Part shown: in pieces, positions 61,038 through 64,000 of the stretch
How the letters are laid out: every line of letters begins with the position of its first letter
Position numbering within the stretch: the stretch's first letter is position 1
Origin: CBFGRV01 sp965651265
GTDB lineage: Bacteria; Bacteroidota; Rhodothermia; Rhodothermales; VXPQ01
Reading direction: 5' to 3'
Assembly: GCA_965651265.1 (NCBI GenBank)
Contig: CBFGRV010000010.1
Coordinates: 1-64,000 of the forward strand
DNA: 64,000 bases
The notes under the pieces: generated by a model
Told to the model about the DNA's origin: nothing
The model's input: the letters and a program-made list of their open reading frames with translations, nothing else
Database searches by the model: none
Translations under genes and position numbers: made by a program

Positions 61038-62402
61038 TTACGCAGCGGCAAAGGCCGTCAGGAAACCATCCGCCCATCGATGCACATCCAGCCGGGCGAC
61101 GCGTGACTTCAGCTGGGCCAGGCGCTCATGCTTCTCCTCGTGCGACATCTCGAGAGCTTCCTTGATAATATTCGTGAGCGCGAAATGGTCGTATGGATTG
61201 ACCTGGAGCGCCTCAGGGAGTAGGTAGGCGGCGCCGGTGAGTTCCGAGAGCACGAGCACGCCCCGCTGGTTGGCTGCGATGAACTCCTGTGTCACCAGGT
61301 TCATTCCGTCGCGGAGCGGCGTGATGAGGCCGACGTCGGCCGCGCGGTAGAAGATGCAGAGCTCCTCCTGGGTGTAGGAGCGGTAGCGGTAATGCACGGG
61401 CACCCAGTTGCCCTGCGCGAATGCACCGTTGATGCGCCCGACGGCCTCATCGACCTCCCGCTTGAGCTGCTGGTACGACTCGACCTCGGTACGGCTCGGA
61501 GTGGCCACCTGATAGAAGGCTACCCTCTCATGGTATTCGGGATAGTCCTTTAGAAACTGCTCGAAAGCGAGGAGTCGCGAGAGGATGCCCTTCGTGTAAT
61601 CGAGGCGATCGATCCCGACGACGAGGAATTCCGCACCGACTTCCTCGCGAAGGTTCTCCGCTTCTTCGTCAACGGCCGCCGACATCCGCTCGAAACGCTC
61701 CACATCGATGCCGATCGGATGGGCTTCGACCCGAATCTTTCGCCCTCCCCAGTGTACTGTGCTTCCATCCACTTGTGCACCGAGCAGGACCCGCGCACTC
61801 TCGAGAAAGTTCTCGACGTACTCCTCAACGTGAAATCCGATGACATCGCACCCCAGGATTCCTTCCAGCAGGTCGCGGGCCCAGGGCAGAATGCGGAAAA
61901 CTTCCATAGCCGGCCACGGGATGTGCCAGAAGTGAGCCATCGTGGTTGTGGGAAGGCGCTCACGAATGCGCGCCGGAGCCAGCATGAGGTGATAGTCCTG
62001 AATCCAGATGTAATCGCCTTCCTGATATTCCTCGATCACTGCCGCGGCGAAGCGTGCGTTGACGGCTTCATACGCCTGCATGAATTCCGTCTCGAGCTCC
62101 AGGTGATGCACCATGTAATGGGAAATCGGCCACAGCACGCGGTTTGCCATGCCGTAGTAGTAATTCTGCAGCTCCTCTTCGGATAGCGGAATTCGCCGAA
62201 CGGCGAATCGGGGGCGTTCGGCGGGGTATTCTTGACGAGACGGAACGTCATCCTCCTCCTTCATCGATACCCATACGCCGCCCTGCTCTTCCAGGACCGG
62301 AAGGAGTGCGGTGGCCAGCCCTCCTATTGAAGGAGACCAGCCTTCCGGAGTCTTACGTATCGGCGCCCGATTCGCGACGATGATCAACGACAACGGAGCC
62401 AC
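61038..62402 (-). CDS. otsA: Trehalose-6-phosphate synthase (GT20)
   Basis: This glycosyltransferase joins glucose from a nucleotide donor to glucose-6-phosphate. It has [27 protein letters not shown] at the N-terminus, [80 protein letters not shown] and [13 protein letters not shown]. Length 454 is normal. The N-terminal region has the [16 protein letters not shown] block. First gene of the otsA-otsB operon. Confidence 0.95.
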   Translation of the reverse strand: MAPLSLIIVANRAPIRKTPEGWSPSIGGLATALLPVLEEQGGVWVSMKEEDDVPSRQEYPAERPRFAVRRIPLSEEELQNYYYGMANRVLWPISHYMVHHLELETEFMQAYEAVNARFAAAVIEEYQEGDYIWIQDYHLMLAPARIRERLPTTTMAHFWHIPWPAMEVFRILPWARDLLEGILGCDVIGFHVEEYVENFLESARVLLGAQVDGSTVHWGGRKIRVEAHPIGIDVERFERMSAAVDEEAENLREEVGAEFLVVGIDRLDYTKGILSRLLAFEQFLKDYPEYHERVAFYQVATPSRTEVESYQQLKREVDEAVGRINGAFAQGNWVPVHYRYRSYTQEELCIFYRAADVGLITPLRDGMNLVTQEFIAANQRGVLVLSELTGAAYLLPEALQVNPYDHFALTNIIKEALEMSHEEKHERLAQLKSRVARLDVHRWADGFLTAFAAA

Positions 62403-62503
62403 CTGAGTCTATTACGAGAGTCATCCGCTAGGTCTACATACTAACGCAGGCAGAGCTTCGTTTGCTCGAACCCGAAAAAGTCATCCGGAGCGCTGTAACG
62501 ATC

Positions 62504-62554
62504 TGGGCGATCACAGCGCCGGCGCTCGCCGCAGACTTGGGCGATCGCAGCGCC
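62504..62554. repeat. Two copies of a 17-bp unit at 34-bp spacing
   Basis: TGGGCGATCACAGCGCC (62504-62520) and TGGGCGATCGCAGCGCC (62538-62554) differ at one base. The second ends 17 bp from the stop codon of the DUF4249 gene. Confidence 0.75.
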
Positions 62555-62570
62555 GCCGTCGACCTGGCGT

Positions 62571-63467
62571 TCAATCGGCCGACCGCAAGACGAAAAAGTC
62601 GATGGAAGCAGATGCAAAGCTGCCAAAAACCCCTCTTCCTCCCTCGATGGGGTCCAGCACGTTGGGAATCTCACCGGGCGGCCGCGTCGAGCCGCCCTGC
62701 TGTACGCTGTGAGAACGGACGAAGTCATAAAGGTTGTCGTCGATGGCATGCGCGATGACACGGTTGCGTCCATAAAAATTGATTCCTAGCCATGGAAATG
62801 AGATGCGAAGAGCGCCGCCGACCCGTTCAAAGCTCTCTTCGTTCAGGATGGGCGAAGCTCGCTCGCGAAGGTCGGCAAGGGTGATGTCGTCGCTTTCTTC
62901 GAGGATTCGGCGCGCAAAGGGCGTAAGCTGGCTGTCTAGACCGTCAAAAGCGCTGGTCGTGAAAATGAAGAAGCTCTGACGTCCGGGATAGAATGCACCG
63001 GCTACGTCGAAAGTAAAGGGGGCGTCCGATTGGTAAACGACGGTGTCCGGTCCGTTTGCGCGGACGGTGAACGTGTCGGGGACAGTCGTCGTGGCTGTAA
63101 TGGTGGGATGGTCGGGCACATCGACCACGAGCCGATAGGTGCGCAGCGGCTCGACAGGTTCATCTTGACCTGGGAGGAGACGATATAGGCCGTTGGATCG
63201 TGCTAAATATCCGTACATATACTCCTCGACAATTTCGCCATTGTCACTTAGCCACTGGATGCTAACCCGGGCATCCGTAACGGCCGCCGAAGCCGGATCC
63301 GCGTCTACTTCAAGTGCGCTTGTCGTCGTCACACGAATGGACGGAAAACTCTTGCCGGCCTCGAGGAAACCACTCACTACGATCTCCGGCTCGAATTGGG
63401 AGGGCTCCAGTAGGCCGCAGCCGCTCAGTACCATCAACAGTATGCCTATATGTATAAAAGACTTCAT
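62571..63467 (-). CDS. DUF4249 lipoprotein (TonB receptor partner)
   Basis: A lipobox (GILLMVLSGC, Cys17) leads into EPEIVVSGFLEAGKSFPSIRVTTTSALEVDADPASAAVTDARVSIQWLSDNGEIVEEY, the Ig-like N-terminal part of DUF4249, then DEPVEPLRTYRLVVDVPDHPTITATTTVPD and a C-terminal RGVFGSFASASIDFFVLRS. The ATG directly follows the stop codon of the TonB receptor gene at 63468, so the pair is cotranscribed with zero spacing. It probably caps the receptor on the cell surface; the substrate is unknown. Confidence 0.88.
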   Translation of the reverse strand: MKSFIHIGILLMVLSGCGLLEPSQFEPEIVVSGFLEAGKSFPSIRVTTTSALEVDADPASAAVTDARVSIQWLSDNGEIVEEYMYGYLARSNGLYRLLPGQDEPVEPLRTYRLVVDVPDHPTITATTTVPDTFTVRANGPDTVVYQSDAPFTFDVAGAFYPGRQSFFIFTTSAFDGLDSQLTPFARRILEESDDITLADLRERASPILNEESFERVGGALRISFPWLGINFYGRNRVIAHAIDDNLYDFVRSHSVQQGGSTRPPGEIPNVLDPIEGGRGVFGSFASASIDFFVLRSAD

Positions 63468-64000
63468 CTAAAAGCGAAGAGTGAATGACAGGTTCGGAAC
63501 GGGGATCGGGATCTGTGGAACCTCGGTTTTGTCGATCTCTCCGTCCCTGGCAAAATTGTAGAAATAAAACCACGTATTGCGACGGCTATACAGATTGATC
63601 ACCTGGGCCGACAGTTCGAATGCAGCACTTCCGAACATCGTACCCCGCCGCGTAATCCCCACATCCAGCCGGTGGTAAGGAGGTAGGCGGTCGTTGTTGT
63701 ACTCGGTCACGAGTACGTTCCAGTCGGCCGATTCGAACGGGGACGCGACTTGATACCGACCCAAAGGCCGCGTATAGGCCTGCCCTGAGGCAAAAGACCA
63801 CACCGCATTCATGCGCCAGACACGCGAAAGGTCATAGTTCAGCACGAAGTGGATGTCGTGTGTGCGATCGTACTTGGGCGTGTAGTAAACGCCTTCGTTT
63901 ACATCCGGAAATCGACGCTTCGTCCGGCTCCATGTGTAGGCGAGGAAGCCGTTGAACCGACCCGTATGGCGTCGCAATAACGCCTCAAATCCGTATGCAA
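63468..64000 (-). CDS. TonB-dependent receptor, C-terminal part (runs off the window)
   Basis: The open frame continues to the window edge as AYGFEALLRRHTGRFNGFLAYTWSRTKRRFPDVNEGVYYTPKYDRTHDIHFVLNYDLSRVWRMNAVWSFASGQAYTRPLGRY and ends VPNLSFTLRF. These are the last strands of a SusC/RagA-like or related barrel, with the terminal Phe typical of outer-membrane proteins. The N-terminus, plug and domain order are outside the window. Confidence 0.9.
   Translation of the reverse strand, partial: AYGFEALLRRHTGRFNGFLAYTWSRTKRRFPDVNEGVYYTPKYDRTHDIHFVLNYDLSRVWRMNAVWSFASGQAYTRPLGRYQVASPFESADWNVLVTEYNNDRLPPYHRLDVGITRRGTMFGSAAFELSAQVINLYSRRNTWFYFYNFARDGEIDKTEVPQIPIPVPNLSFTLRF

Overview
The window looks like chromosomal DNA of a GC-rich member of the Bacteroidota/Rhodothermota, probably Rhodothermales-like. 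Sequence support: a PorZ-like beta-propeller protein with a type IX secretion C-terminal domain (14784-17141) and an orphan fragment of such a domain (57040-57282); two SusC-like TonB-dependent receptors paired with DUF4249-type lipoproteins (45886-50221 and 62571-64000); a GWxTD protein; many lipoproteins; and a promoter with the Bacteroidota-type TAnnTTTG element (10042-10072). Taxonomy is inference. I see no prophage, transposase, integrase, CRISPR array or recognisable defence locus; almost all genes are core or metabolic.

Layout. 1-9947 is mostly minus strand: the first codons of a probable gpmI, nth with an unusual zinc-ribbon tail, a DUF4105 membrane protein (plus), a DUF1801 protein, a ribose/xylose-type ABC transporter (binding protein, double ATPase, permease), a PQQ-type sugar dehydrogenase, a stand-alone receiver, a cation-diffusion facilitator and a DUF488 protein. 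10042-12410 is a plus-strand group: DinB, a FolE-like protein that has lost its zinc ligands, and an exported helical protein. 12403-18537 (minus): metallophosphoesterase, glycolipid-binding protein, tRNA-Glu, tRNA-His, PorZ-like protein, ribH and a PHP phosphoesterase. 18618-21404 (plus): HIT protein, LPG-synthase-type membrane protein, DUF72. 21411-39020 (minus): cupin, AgcS-upp-NhaC operon, ftsE, methyltransferase, pdxA, GWxTD protein, leucyl aminopeptidase, DHH nuclease, lipoprotein, ddl, dihydroorotase and a DPP-IV peptidase. 39241-45298 (plus): alr, a PhoB/PhoR-like two-component pair and a fused 2-oxoacid dehydrogenase E1. 45886-52805 (minus): TonB receptor, two DUF4249-like lipoproteins, a Cys/Met-metabolism PLP enzyme and a TPR lipoprotein. 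53084-57282 (plus): a conserved unknown with fumarylacetoacetase, Hsp20, Nudix. The right end has a sulfurtransferase, a GH15 hydrolase convergent with otsA-otsB (trehalose), and a second TonB receptor/DUF4249 pair running off the window.

The most unusual signal is not a protein system. At least eight short tandem or dispersed repeat arrays with unrelated units (7, 13, 25, 33, 34, 37 and 40 bp, plus a ~35-bp palindromic family) lie at or within a few tens of bases of stop codons. Three run in strict 7-nt register, and in several the stop codon lies inside the array or the repeat resembles the end of the gene. The second notable item is the FolE-fold protein at 10615-11115, with all three zinc-ligand positions changed.
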